Of a stretch of 64,000 nucleotides of DNA, positions 31,715-45,200 are shown in pieces. A program made the translations under genes and the position numbers. The stretch covers positions 21,991,461 through 22,055,460 of the forward strand of contig NC_079325.1 of NCBI RefSeq assembly GCF_029931775.1, in the 5' to 3' direction. Each line of letters opens with the position of its first letter. Position 1 is the stretch's first letter. The notes beneath the pieces are model-generated. The model was not told where the DNA came from. It ran no database searches and worked only from the letters and a program-made list of their open reading frames with translations. The stretch comes from Euleptes europaea. Its lineage: Eukaryota > Chordata > Lepidosauria > Squamata > Sphaerodactylidae.

Positions 31715-32345
31715 CTAATGTCTTTGCCTGCTATTGACATTTACATACTATTGCCATTGTGTGTCTGAATTCACTCGGTCTCTACTTAAGGATAGATGGA
31801 CTCACGTCCTTTTTCCTTTATCCCTTAGAAGCTCCTTGATCCATTGATCTTGAGCAGTGTAATTTTAGATCTAATGTTTGAGGGATATAAGGACTGAAAT
31901 AAATCTTGCCACTGACCATGCAGCCTTGGGATCCCTGTCACTTAATAAAAAAGGCATTAAGTCAGACACAGAGGCATTAGATTTATATGTTAAAACGGGA
32001 GAGATATAACGTAATCGAAGTTCCTCATAAAAGCGGCATTCCCAAAGGGCATGAGCTAATGAATCAATAGAGCCAGAAGAGCAAGGACAAATCCTGTCTG
32101 GGTATGGTATGTTCAGAATTTTGCCTTGCATTACCATAGAGGGGTTGGCATTCAGTCTAGCTAAACAGAAGTCTCTAGAGAGACGAGGAGTTGTCAAATA
32201 ATAAGTATAAGTGGGCAAACCATATGGTGGTGGTATTCCGAAAAGGACTCACGTTCTAGCTGTATCTGAAGAAGTGACCTGTGACCCCCGTCAGAAATGC
32301 TGTTAGTCTTTAAGGTGCTACTGGACTCTTGCTCTTTTCTACAGA
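31715..32345 (+). mobile_element. Snap-back family repeat (plus copy) split by a LINE fragment
   Basis: The left piece (31715-31807) matches the family's 'gtctgaattcactc' and 'ctacttaa' blocks. The right piece (32245-32345) continues with 'ttctagctgtatctgaagaa' and 'ggtgctactggactcttgct'. The two are separated by a LINE insertion with a 10-bp target duplication. Confidence 0.65.
31808..32244 (-). mobile_element. LINE C-terminal fragment inserted in the snap-back repeat
   Basis: It is flanked by the 10-bp duplication 'ggactcacgt' (31798-31807 and 32245-32254). On the minus strand it encodes about 115 residues ending in a C-terminal C-x-C-x9-H-x4-C ('DRICPCSSGSIDSLAHALW'), the same spacing as the LINE at 24951-26435, so the two belong to related families. 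The 3' tail is A/G-rich ('aaaggaaaaagg'). Confidence 0.8.
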
Positions 32346-32737
32346 TACATTATCAGTAGACTGAACTGGTGTTTCTGTAGGAGCTGCAGGAGAGATGAGC
32401 TATCACAACCCTGACCAGTTTTACCAGCACTCATAGCCAAGATCAAATAATAATGTAGCCACTTGGGTATTTTCTACACTACAACTGACTGAACCATGTT
32501 CATCCCCCAAGAATGACACATCTCAGGACTGTGGCAATTCCACCCACTACCGTCACCCCTGCCCCACATCCTTCAGACTCTCTGCTATGCCAATTCTAGC
32601 TATATTTGACCCTTGTCTTGGGTCTGTTTGGGGGGCGGGGGCGGAAAGCCCTTTCTGATGAAAGAGGCAAGCACAGACTCTCAAAAGGGTTGCAGCCTCA
32701 GCTACACCAGCATTTGAACCGCTGGTGTGTTTGTTTT

Positions 32738-32743
32738 TTTATT
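32738..32743 (-). other. Candidate LSM1 polyadenylation signal AATAAA
   Basis: AATAAA on the minus strand, about 325 bp past the LSM1 stop codon and the nearest canonical signal I see. It implies an LSM1 3' UTR of roughly 340 bp. Confidence 0.5.
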
Positions 32744-33065
32744 TACACATCAGGAGATATCATTCCACCTCCTCTAGAGTCACAGTTAAAGAAAGTCAAC
32801 TTAAAAAAAAAGTTTTGTCCCAAGCTGCTCCATCAACATTCAAATACATGAGAAATCTGATAGCGCTTAGGTCGTCGGGAACAGTGATTTTTGCCAAAAG
32901 AAAGCCAAAAGCCATGATTAAATTGTGTCCTGTGTTCCCCCTCCCCTCCAAAAAAGAACATAAAACAAAAAGAAGACACCAGTCCTCGGTCATAAGGAGA
33001 TATCAACACAAAGCCCCTGCAGTTCAAATGTTGCGCAGATGCTGCCGCCTGTCCATGCAGACTTT

Positions 33066-33236
33066 CTAGTATTCATCAAGGGTATCGGCCCGGGGGATGG
33101 AGAGGCCCCGCTCCTTCAGGGCCTGCACTTTCAGCTTCTCCGACTCCTGCTTCGCCTGCTGCTCTACCCGCTGGACCTCCAGGATCTCCTCGATCGACAC
33201 TTGCTGCAATGGGGTGTCGCTTTCCTTCTCCAGGTC
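33066..33236 (-). CDS. LSM1: LSM1 exon 4 (C-terminal 56 residues and stop)
   Basis: It begins at DLEKESDTPLQQ after a CAG acceptor (33237-33239) in phase 0 and ends PRADTLDEY then TAG. It encodes the long C-terminal helix that crosses the face of the Lsm ring. Confidence 0.97.
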   Translation of the reverse strand, partial: DLEKESDTPLQQVSIEEILEVQRVEQQAKQESEKLKVQALKERGLSIPRADTLDEY

Positions 33237-36200
33237 CTGCAGAAGAAGAAGGGTCAAGTCACACCATCGTGTCCAAAGTGATGAAGACACCCCCAGTGAC
33301 CCTCTACTCCATGCCCAGAAGATGGCCAAGAAGCCCTCCCTCTCATGATCTGCCTAAGGTCACAAAATGCTCCCAGCCCCCCCACCAGAGATCTCAATTT
33401 GTCTGGGTCCAGCCTCACCCCAGGAAACTTGGTACCTGGTTGGCCACTGTGTGAACAGACTGCTGGACTTGATGGGCCTTGGTTCGATCCAGCAGGGGTT
33501 TTCTTATATTTTTAACTTGAACACAGGAACACCAGTGGAGATCCCACCCTCTCAACTGACAGAGGGGAAATCTTTCTAAACCAGACAGCTGGGGAATGGA
33601 GAGGGTGGGTGGGCGTTGCTTACTTACAATTTCTCCCAGAAGAACCACGTTCTCGCCCCTCACCACAAAGATGCCACGGGGGATGTCGCCGTATTTTTTA
33701 CCCACGTGAATGCGCTCCACCGTCTGGTGCAACACCAAATTGGCTGCAAGTTTCAGGACAAGGGGAGAGAACAGAGAAAGGACTGAAACGTGGGGGGCAA
33801 GAGAGGCATGAGAAATCTAACACACATGCTTCCTCACAACGTCTGAACCAAGGCTGATTTTTTTTAATGCACACATTGGGGAGGGGCTGTGTAGGGGAGG
33901 GGCTGTGGCTCAATGGTAGAGCATCTGCTTGGCATGCAGAAGGTCCCAGGTTCAATCCCCGGCATCTCCAGTTTAAGGGACTAGGCAAGTAAGTGCCTGA
34001 GACCCTGGAGAGCCGCTGCCGGTTCGAGTAGACAATACTGACTTTGATGGACCAAGGGTCTGATTCAGTATAAGGCAGCTTCATGTGAAGAGCCGTGAGT
34101 GATTGGGTAGCTGCTCCCCAGCCCGTCTCCTGCTGTGCACACTTGCATAAACTTAAATGCAGACAAATATGAGCGTGTTATTGCTGTCCAAAAAGTGCAT
34201 ATTGTTCCCAGCTCTTCAGTTACCCAAACCCCAAGATCTTTCCTTTGTGCTATTCTACCAAGACCTACTCATCTTTCACAGTAATCTCTTGCTCAATCTA
34301 TAGTATGACTCATGGTACTTAGTTTCGTTTAAATAAACGTTTAAGCTGCAATGAGAGCGTTTTAAGTACGCAACCATTCCGGAGAGTCAGAAAACGTAGC
34401 AAGACGCAGGGTTCTGAGTCACCTCTGCTCTGAGGATACTACAGCTGTACCCACAGCACCCCCAATGGTGGGGAAGGATCACTGCTGCTGCTTCTCTAAC
34501 CAGGAAGGTGGGGTAACGGTAAAAAAAACACTAGTGAAAACAGCAGTTAGGGTTGCCAACTTCCAGGTACTAGCTGGCGATCTCCTGCTATTACAACTGC
34601 TCTCCAGCCGATAGAGATCAGTTCACCTGAAGAAAATGGTCGCTTTGGCCATTTTATTCTATGGCATTGAAGTCCCTGCCCAAACCCTGCCCTCCTCAGG
34701 CTCTCAGAAGAAGAAGAGTTGGTTTTTATACTCCACTTTTCTCTACCTTTAAGGAGTCGCAAAGCGGCTTACAATTGCCTTCCCTTCTCCTCCCCACAAC
34801 AGACACCTTGTGACGCATGTGGGGCTGAGAGAGTTCATAGAGAACTGTGACTAGCTCAAGGGTCATGTGGAGGAATGGGGAAACAAACCCCTTTTCCCAG
34901 ATTAGAGTCCGCCACTGCCCCGCTTTGCCGTGGGGTGCTACACCACTGCGAAGAGATTAATCTAGTCCTTGATCTGAAAAAAGTATGGCCTCTGGTTGTA
35001 GGATGCTTGCTCTCCTCTCCAAACGTCACACTGGTCTTTGGTACCCGGAGGCCCGTCCAGGTCCTTGGGAATCTGAATACCCTGCCGCAATTGAACTCTC
35101 TTCAGCTTTACTCTTGTCAATCATTTGGGGGATTAATGTCCACGTTCGTTTCAAGGGCAACACAAGACTGAGAAATGTAAGCCCCGGTGAATGGGATGAG
35201 CAGGCAGGACCCTGGTTTGTTGGGAAAGACTGCAACATTTCAGAGTTACTCAAGAAACTCTTGATGGCTTCCTAGAAGATGAAGATGAAAAAGAGTTGGT
35301 CTTTATACCTCGCTTCTCTCTACCAAAAGGAGTCTCAAAGCAGCTTACAATCACCTTCCCCCCCCCCCACACACACACAACAGAAACCCTGTGAATCATA
35401 GAGTTGGAAGGGACCACCAGGGTCATCTAGTCCAACCCCCTGCACAATGCTGGAATTTCACAACTACCTCCTTCCCACACCCCCAGTGACCCCTACTCCA
35501 CGCCCAGAAGATATCCAAGATGCTCTTCCTCTCATGAACTGCCTAAGATCATAGAATCAGCATTGCTGACAGATGGCCATCTAGCCTCTTCTTAAAAACC
35601 TCCAGGGAAGGAGAGCTTACCACCTCCCGAGGAAGCCTGTTCCACTGAGGAACCGCTCTGTTAGAAAATTCTTCCTAATGTCTAGATGGAAACTCTTCTG
35701 ATTTAATTTTAACCCATTGGTTCTGGTCCGACCTTCTGGGGCAACAGAAAACAACTCGGCACCATCCTCAGTAGGTGGGGCTGAGAGAGTTCAGAGAGAA
35801 CTGTGACTAGCTCAAGGTCACCCAGCTGGCTTCATATGTAGGAGTGGGGAAACCAACCCAGTTCTCCAGATTAGTCTTCTGCTCTTAACCACTACAGCAT
35901 GCTGACTCTGCTCCGGGATGGAGGGGGGGGGAACCTTTAAGCGGGCCTGTGCTACCAAAAAAGGTGCTGCAGGACCACCGGTGTCCCAAAAGGTGTTTCC
36001 AGGGCGAAAGGGGTTTGGAAGCTGCCTAAAGGCAGCTCTGCCCCTTGGAACGCCCCGAGAACGCCTCCTGGGGGACTTGTGCCAGGAGAACGCCGGTGGT
36101 GGTGGGGGCACATCAGCGTCCACGGACTATGCTGCTGCCGTGGTCCAGGGGTACCGGCATAAGTGGCACGGACACCAGTCCATGCCAGTTTGCACGGTGC

Positions 36201-39200
36201 AAGTGGCATGGACACTGGCGTAGGGGCCACACTACCACCTAAAGCAATTTGGCCATCAGCCTCCGGAATGGGCTGTAACAGCTTCAGGATGGGCAAAAAT
36301 GTTTTAAGTGGCAGTTCCATCCCTTTGGAATGGACTGCCAACTGATGTGAGGGCTATTCCTTCCTTCCTGCAGTTAGGAAGAAAGCCAGCATGATTCAAC
36401 AGTTAAGAGTGTCAGACTAGGATCTGGGAGACCCAGGCTCAAATCCTTTCTCTGCCATGGAAGGCTGCTGAATAACCTCGGGTCTGTCACACTCACAGCC
36501 TAGCCTACCTCACAGGGTTGTTGTGGTGATAAAATGGGGGAAGGAAAATGATGTAAGCCACTTTGGGTTCCCTACAGTGAGAAATAATAAAATAAATAGG
36601 GAAAATGCAAGGTGGAGCTTTGTAGAAGAATTTTTAGCTGAACGTTTCTTTTCTGCTATGGAATTTTATGTTGGGAAACCATGAGGAGCTTTGATGAAAA
36701 ATGGCACAAAAATCAATTAAAGTCACATCACCGCCCGTTTCGCATACATCGTCCAGATGGCAGTTCAAGGAACGGCCGAAAACAGCGCAGACTGTCCCGG
36801 GAATTGTTGCCAGAACAACTGCTCTGCAAGATACCAATACAGAAGAACACAGGCCACATGCATAATAGGGCTGCTTCCTGCTTTTATGATGTTTTTCCTG
36901 GCAAGTGGCTCAGTGTGCAACTTAATAAGGCACCCAGATACGGCAAAGATGCAAGAGTCTAATGGAACATCTGACTTACAGGGCCAAACCCTGATCAACT
37001 TCCATTGCCCCAAGGAAAAATGCAGCTAGACGTGATTATTAGTTGCAAGACATTTTTGTCAGAGTGGTGGTGGTGGGGGGGACCAATCTTAACAAACATC
37101 CGATTCTGCTGACCTGACCCATCGAGTGTCAAGAACCAGAGGAGGAAATGTGAGGACCCCAGTGCTGTCGTGAGGGCAGAGGCCCAGATTTCTTTAATGG
37201 GAATTTCAGTTCTATTCCTAGGGCCAACAGCGAAGATAGACTGGTCAGAGGCAACGATGCCTTTAAAAAAACGAGTCAAGAAAGACCTATTAGGTGCCTT
37301 CAAGAACTTCTAGCCAGCCAAACAGAGAACATCTCGCACATAATCTTCGGAGTTTACAAGGCCTTTAAGAATTCCAGAGCAGTTTTTATGTGCCATTATT
37401 ATGTACGGTGCATCGCTATTTGGCAAGGGAGACCTTAATTATAAACGCACTTATCTTGAAGAAAGCCAGAAGCTCTGGCTTTGTAAACCGAAGTGGAAGA
37501 TTGTTCAAGATAAGGCAGCCTAGGCTGGTCCCCAGCCACTGACACAGTGAAATATTTGGGATGCTTCATGCGGCACTTCAGTTTTGCATCTAACTCTGCT
37601 AAATTTTTTAGCAAACCTGCAATTAACTGGAAGACAGCACCATGCATTGCTTAGGACAGAACGAGTAGCCCAAGTTTAAATTTGTCTTCATAGACTGGGG
37701 AGACCCAGCTTCAAATTCCACACTCAACCATGAGAAGACTGAGAGGGGATATGATAACCATCTTCAAGTACCTGAAGAGCTGTCATATAGAGGAGGGTGC
37801 CGAGTTGTTTTGTTGCCCCAGAAGGTCGGACCAGAACCAACGGGTTGAAATTAAATCAAGAGAGTGTCCGTCTAGACATTAGGAAGAATTTTCTAACAAT
37901 TAGAGCGGTTCCTCAGTGGAACAGGCTTCCTCAGGAGGTGGTAAGCTCTCCTTCCATGGAGGGTTTTAAGAAGAGGTTAAATGGCCATCGGTCAGCAATG
38001 CTGATTCTATGACGCTAAGCAGATTATGAGAGGGAAGGCATCTTGGCCATCTTCTGGGCATGGAGTAGGGGTCACTGGGGGTGTGGGGGGGAGGTAGTTG
38101 TGAGTTTCCTGCATTGTGCAGGGGGTTGGACTAGATGACCCTGTTGATCCCTTCCAACTCTATGATTCTATGAATAATCCAAATCCAAGATACTCAGCCC
38201 TAGCCTACTTCAAAGGGTTGCTGAGATGGTAAAACAGAGGTGCCAAAACCCATACAAATGCCCTGCCCTACTTGGAGAAAAGGCACAAGAATGGAATAGA
38301 AAGATCCTTTGAATCCCCTAAACGACCCCGCCTAACCTCATTGGGTATTAGATACCACTTACATCAAAGTCTCCATTTCGTATTTCAAGCTATAAAATGA
38401 GTCATGCCATGTCTGGATAGATGTCACTTATTCTGCGCAGTTATGCCAGCATCCTACTCCAGTCGCCTTTTAATCAACCAGAGAGACTGTTCTGAACAGC
38501 TATTTACTAGGAGCGTATTATAAATTCCTTTTAGATGTTCCCTAGAGCAGCGGCATGGATACCATAATTCAAACTTTAACAGGCCTTTAATGATGTTAGT
38601 CTGCTTTTATAGTCAATATAAAACGTCTCAGCTTATAAATATGGATAAAGGATCAGGGAAAGACCTATTCCACTACTGGTTTCCTAGGACGGCAACATGC
38701 TTCCCATTAACCAGACCCGAGCATTATGTTTCTCCCTTGTTTATTATCACAATCTGCTTTCAAAGTGACATTGTGAGCCGCCACTAAGAATAAGGTCTAA
38801 GGATCTTAAAAAATGTTATCACCCTCACCCCGTCCCTTAAAAGGATGCAGTTAACAGTGGTTTCTTCATCTGCAGTGGCTTATTCTTCGTTCGTTTCTGT
38901 ATCACTCTCAATACTGGCAAGCCTAATCACTCGTGTTTAGCAGAGATCCAAAGCTATTTGTTCGGGTCACCTCTAAAGCACCAAGAGCTCCCAAGCTTCT
39001 TTGCACGTGGGGCAGACAGAGCTTCGTGCCAACAGACCCCAACCCCAAAGAGAGCCAGCGTGGTGTAGTGGTTAAGAGCAGTGGACTCTAATCTGGTGAT
39101 CCGGGTTGGTTTCCCCACTCCTCCACATGAAGCCTGCTGGGTGACCTCCGGCCGGTCACAGTTCTCTCTGAACTCTCTTGGCCCCAACTACCTCACAAGA

Positions 39201-42200
39201 TGTCTGTTGTGGGGAAGGGAAGGTGATTGTAAGCTGCTTTGAGACTCCTTAAAGGTAGAGAAAATCAGGGTAAAAAAAATCAACTTTTCTTTCTGCTTCA
39301 GATAATCGGAAGCTCGAATCTTGCCAAGGCATCTCCCTTTCCGCTCCCCAAATTCTACTGAGACCGCTTTCAGTTTTATTCACCAGAGTACATGAATTCT
39401 TGTGGGCGAATATCCTCTGAGGGCTGATTGACTCACTCGATGCCATGCAAACACATGAAGCTACCCAATAACAAGACCGATCACAGACCCATCTGCACTG
39501 TCGGTACTATCTCAGGAAGAAAAGGCCTTCACCCACACCTGTTACCCAAGATATTTCAACTGAAGATGCCACAGAACAAGCCTGCAAAGCATATTTTCAG
39601 TCTACAGGTCCACCTAGCCCAGTGCTGTCTTTTGACTAGGAGTTGCTCCCTGGGTCAAAAAGCCTCTTCCCCATCACCTGCTACACCCAAGACCTTTTAG
39701 CCAGAGATGCTGAGGAATTGAACTTAGGATGTTCAGCAAGCAAAGCAGGAGCTCTACCACTGGGCCAGGATTTAAAGCTAGATCTGCTGAGCCAGTTTCC
39801 CAACATTTTACCCATTAAATCACATGGGTTCACCTAACACAATAATCGCCGTAACCAGAAAGAAAAAGGTGACGGATGGGGTATTCTGAAGGTAAATTAA
39901 TGAACTCCCCCACTTTTTTTTGGACTGCATTTTGTATATGGTTTCGGAAAGCAGAGATCAGGAAAAGTTAAAAAGGCCCTACATAAGGATTTTCCTCACT
40001 GCTGTTTGAGAGAATGATTTCTACAGAGTTCTGGCCTGACTGTACACACTCATACCTTCAAGCAGTAGGGATGCCATTTGAAAGCATTTGACTCCCTCTA
40101 GCGGTAAAGGAGATGACTAGAACTGTGGCATTTTAATCTGCATTCAAAACTATCCTGATCTGTGTCATTAAGGGAAAAAAATGATTGCATTTAAGGAAGA
40201 AAAAACCAAACTGGTAACAATAACAGTTCTGCCACTTTAAGGCCTGACTTCTGTCTCTGACATTAAAAAATGAAGTGGCTGCTTTAAAAACAAGCAGCAC
40301 ATTTTAAAGAAAGGGGCATCGCGTGGCACATTCATAAATTTCCAGAGACTAGAGCCCAGTTCCTCAGACACAAGCCTACAGATGCTCAAAATGCTTTGTG
40401 CTTTTCAATTGCCCATCATTAGGGATAGCTTTGCAAGAGGGTAAAGCTTAACCGGGAGAGTGAATCCTTTGAAGGTAGAAGAAGAGTTGGTTTTTATATG
40501 CCGACTTTCTCTACCACTTAAGGCAGAATCATACCGGCTTACAATCGCCTTCCCTTCCCCTCCCCACAACAGACACCCTGTGAGGTAGCTGAGGCTGAGA
40601 GAGCTCTAAGAGAACTGTGACTAGCCCAAAGTCACCCAGCTGGCTTCATGTGGAGGAGTGGGGAAACAAATCCAGTTCACCAGATTAGCCTCCGCGCCCC
40701 TGTGGAGGAGTGGGGAATCAAACCCGGTTCCCCAGATCAGAGTCCACCACTCCAAACCTCCGCTCGTGACCACTACACCACACTGGCTCTCTACGCTGGT
40801 ACACTACAAAACAGAAGTTCAGCTAGATCATAACCACCACCAATCTAGTGCGGCATTCTATTTCGCACAGCAGCCAACCAAATCCTCTGAAAAGATCTAC
40901 AGTCAGGACATTAAGATCAAAACCTCTAACTGTGGCTCCCCCATCATCTGATATTCAGAAGGCCACTATCGCTGAACATGGAGGTTCTATTTAGCTATAA
41001 TAGCTAATACCTACCGATGGACCTGTCCTTTCAAACCATAAAAATGCCCTTCAATAAATCAGCCAGAAAGATTTGTTTACTTCCTCTCCCTCTAGTGCAT
41101 GCTATTTTCCATCCCTCCCCCTCAAACTTGCAGAACAGAACGGGGAGAAGGAATTAGACACGGGTATGAAGATCTCATCCTCCACATGAAGCCTGCTGGG
41201 TGACCTTGGGCCAGTCACAGTTCTCTATGCACTCTCTTGGCCCATGCAGAGGCAGGTGATGGCAAACCACCTCTGAATGTCTTTTGCCTTGAAAACCCTA
41301 CAGGGTCGCCATAGGTCAGCGGTGACTTGACAGCATTTTCTACCACCATGAAGATCTCATGCACGTGGTGGCTACCACTGTTCCTTGCCTCTTAGAGAAA
41401 GGGCTACCCTCCATCCCCAGCAGCAGATCACACTGGGTATTTTCAAGCAGGCTTTAAAACTGCACATTTGCAGATTTCTTTGGGAGTCAGTATAAATGAC
41501 ATTAGCTTCCAAGCAGCCTAGTCCAAGAAACACTTTTTCCCCCCTGCAGAACTATTGGTTTTACACAAATTCTTACAAATCTGAAAATGAGCTGAGATTA
41601 ATGACATGGTTATTAAACAGGTAATATACATCCCCAGCGTACCTAAGAAAAAGGAAATCACATTTTCTAAATACTCATTAGCATGCATAACTGTGTGATT
41701 TTAGGCCAAACTAAAAGTTCACTAACATCACAAAATATTACATCATTGAGTTAGGCCCGAACTAGATGACATTTCTGAAGGAGTCAGATTGGGGTTCTCC
41801 TGATACAATTGACCCTCCCTGAGGCCACAAAGCAGCTATGGAGAACTCACTTCCCCAGTGCCTCAGAGCTCGATTCAGCATGGCACTGTGGTGCGCATGG
41901 AGAAGGGGCTCCAGCCTACCGTGCCATTTCCTTGATCCAAATAGGGCCCTGTGGCTCTTGAGGAAACAAGCTCTTTACAGCTGCCACGTGGCGGCAGGGA
42001 AGGCAAGTCAGGTCCAGAGAACCCTGGCGCGGCTCGTACAAAAACATCTTGTCTAGTTTCCAAGCGCATCAAGATGCCCAAACGCTAAACAAACCCAGTT
42101 GGGTAGCTCTCTAAGATACAGAAGCGCCTGACTTTTCCTTCCAAATCACATTACAAACATGGCAGTTTCCCCAGCTTGCAGTCATCTTGACTTTTCCCAG

Positions 42201-45200
42201 TCTGCATTCATCTTGAGTAACCAAGGGCATTAGCGTTCAGCTGAATGCTTCAGACAGCTATTTGCTTGAATGCAAAAATGCAGAAAGGCAAAAACAAGTA
42301 GTCTCTAAATAACAGTGTCATCTTCAAGCCTGCCTTAATCCAGTTCCTCCACAATTCCCCCCGCCCCAGGAAGTCAGCCATGACCAGCGCATATTCACAC
42401 AAACACAAGTGATGGATAGAACCCTGGCTACGAATCAGAAGTTGAGCAGCTTACTTAGAGCAGGGAGAAGTTTTAAAGATTCGAACCAGGATTAGGGTTG
42501 CCAGGTCCCTCTTCATCACTGACGGGAGGTTTTTGGGGTGGAGCCTGAGGAGGATGGCATTTGGGGAGGGGAGGGACTTCAATGCCATAGAGTCCAATTG
42601 CCAAAGTGACCATTTTCTCCAGGTGAACTGATCTCTATCGGCTGTAGATCAATTGTAACAGCCTGGTATCTCCAGCTAGTATCAGGAGGTTGGCAACCCT
42701 AACCAGGATGCAAAGAGAGATCAGAAGGGAAAAAGATAATAGCCTGCACAAATGGAATGGAACCATCCCAGGCTGGATCCAGCCAGGTTTTCCAGTCTCA
42801 CCCAATTCTCCTGCATATTACAGCCTTCATACTACCTGGCTTTTGTACCAGCAGATCCCAGGATTCTCAGCACAGCCTTTCTGAGGGGGGGCGGTCAAAG
42901 AGTCTGCCATCTCCCTGCTTTATCATCAGCACAGTGGTTGGATCCAGCCCTCTGATTTTACCCCAGCAGCTCTCCAACAAGCCTTTAAAAAGTCACTGTT
43001 TGCAGCCTTAACCAAAACAGGGATGCTAATGCCTTTAACCCCTACATGTATCTGTTTTCTTTGGATCCTGGGCTGTTGTCAAACATAGCTGGATGCAGGC
43101 AGTGACCTCTATATCAACAGAAACAAAAACAAAACAAGGTAAGCTTAGAGGAGCATACCGAACTGATCAATGCTTCGTAAATATCCTATCAGCGTTCTGC
43201 CGTCTCTGAGGAGGACCAAGTGTTTCTCTGGGGGGAGAAAAATCCAGATTAGTAGCCAAGTCACCCACAAATCTGTGCAACACAAACAGCACCAAGCAGA
43301 CATTTTTAAAAAAAGTGGTGGTGGGGTTTTTTCCAAAACCAGTTCTCTCCAGTTCAGAGCTTCCCAAACCAAACACATCTTCAGCTAAGATATAACAAGC
43401 TTGAGTCTTCTCCTCTGATTCAGCTGAGTACTGGTTTCCAAAGCAGTTTGCAGGAAACCCTCAGAAACCTTCGATAAATGAAAATTAATGATGCAAAAGA
43501 TTAAAGTGAGAAGAAAGCTTCAGCTTGACTCAATGAACGCAAGACACAGGGGTGCCATGTGGCAGCTTCCAACCCTCTCCGTGATGGTCAATGAGATTTA
43601 GAAGCAAGAAGCGGGTGGGGATTCTCTGCTGAATGCACAAAATGTTCTCTCTTCCCAGGCATCTTGGAGGCATGCAGTCTAAATGGTACTGGAATTGTGC
43701 AAAACAATTTGCACTTTATCTTCTATATACCTTTAAATGCCAGACACATAGGATTCCTGCAATCTATATAGTTGACCAACAGGGAAATTCAGCAGAGCAA
43801 CAGAAATAGAAACAGCATCACCTGCATAGCCATTTTGACCTGTTGCAACACTGGAGGATCTCTCTGCGGAGCACATTTACGTGCTCATGGTACAGATCAC
43901 AATGGGTAGCCATGTTAGTCTGACTGAAGCAGTAGAAAAGAACAAGAGTCCAGTAGCACCTTAAAGACTAACTGCCAGAAATTTTGTTTGTCTTTAAGCT
44001 GCTACTGGACGTGCTCTTTTCTACTGCTCATAGTACAGTAATTGCTGTTCTAGGCTATGTTATCGCAACTCATGAGAAAGTATTAAAACCACGGGCACCA
44101 TGCATCATTGGCGCACTGCCAAAAACTACTTAGGCATTTATAGCCTGCTTTTCTCCCCAAAGGAGCCCAAAGCAGCTAACAACAACAAAAATCACAATGT
44201 TGATACATCAAACAAACAAAATAAAATTAGGACTCTTTATTGGGTATATCAATAAGTATTCTTGTTTTTTAAAAAAGGCTCCATAGCTGGCTCATCCAAG
44301 GGCCAAAGCTGCCAGTCACAAGAGCCAAAGACACCATAGCTGGCTCATCCAAGGGCCAAAGACTCCACAGCTGGCTCATCCAAGGGCCAAAAGCCATTTT
44401 GCTTCTTGATCTGCAAGTCACACCCCTGGCCATGCACAGGTTTTATAGTTCCTGCAAGGAAAGGAAGCCAAACTTATTTTAGATCTAACTCAGCTGCTGC
44501 TAGCTTGCTGGCCAGCAAGAGCTTCGTCAGTATTCACCTGTAAAGTACAACATCCATAGCCAGATCTGTAGCCCCAGCACCTTCCTTACTCTGCATCATG
44601 CAGGGCTAGCCACCCCACCGTGAAAGGCCATCTCTAGAAGCGTGTGCGTGGTGAACAACAAGGGATGAAGCTGCAGCTGCTGGTGGAAGCTAGATGCACA
44701 AGGTTTCATTCAAATTATCGGACACTTCATCCAAAAAGCGCAGGGTTACAAGCTCCACCCTCATGCTTCAAGCTTCAGCATGGCCCACCAGCTCATCTTA
44801 AAGGCTCTTCCCCTTCCTTTGAAGGGAGAAAAGGGAAATAAGTCATCCTCCACCAGTAGTAGGAAGCCAACCAGTTCCTTTTGTGCCCAAAGCAATCTAC
44901 CTACTTGGTTACAGAGGTTGCAACGCTGATTAACAGTTCCATGGACACCAAACGAGCGCTCATTAAAACACCGCCTGTGCCAAAAAGATGGAGGGCGCCT
45001 TTTTCCCCTAATGCCTCTTTTCCCGAGTCAAAGGTTTAAAGACTAAATAATGGAAGAGAGGATACTGGATGTGCACGAAAGCGATGGGCTAGGAAGGAAC
45101 CAGTGCGGCACATTGACTGGAGCGTCAGCCCTAGGATCTGGAACAGCTCTTCGCCTAGCCTACCTCGCCGGGCTGTTGTGACAATGCCATCACCAAGGAA

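Noticed and set aside
33886-33965. A tRNA-Ala gene
   Set aside because: tRNA-like, but followed by the conserved S3 SINE body and repeated many times in the window; the acceptor stem is not closed.
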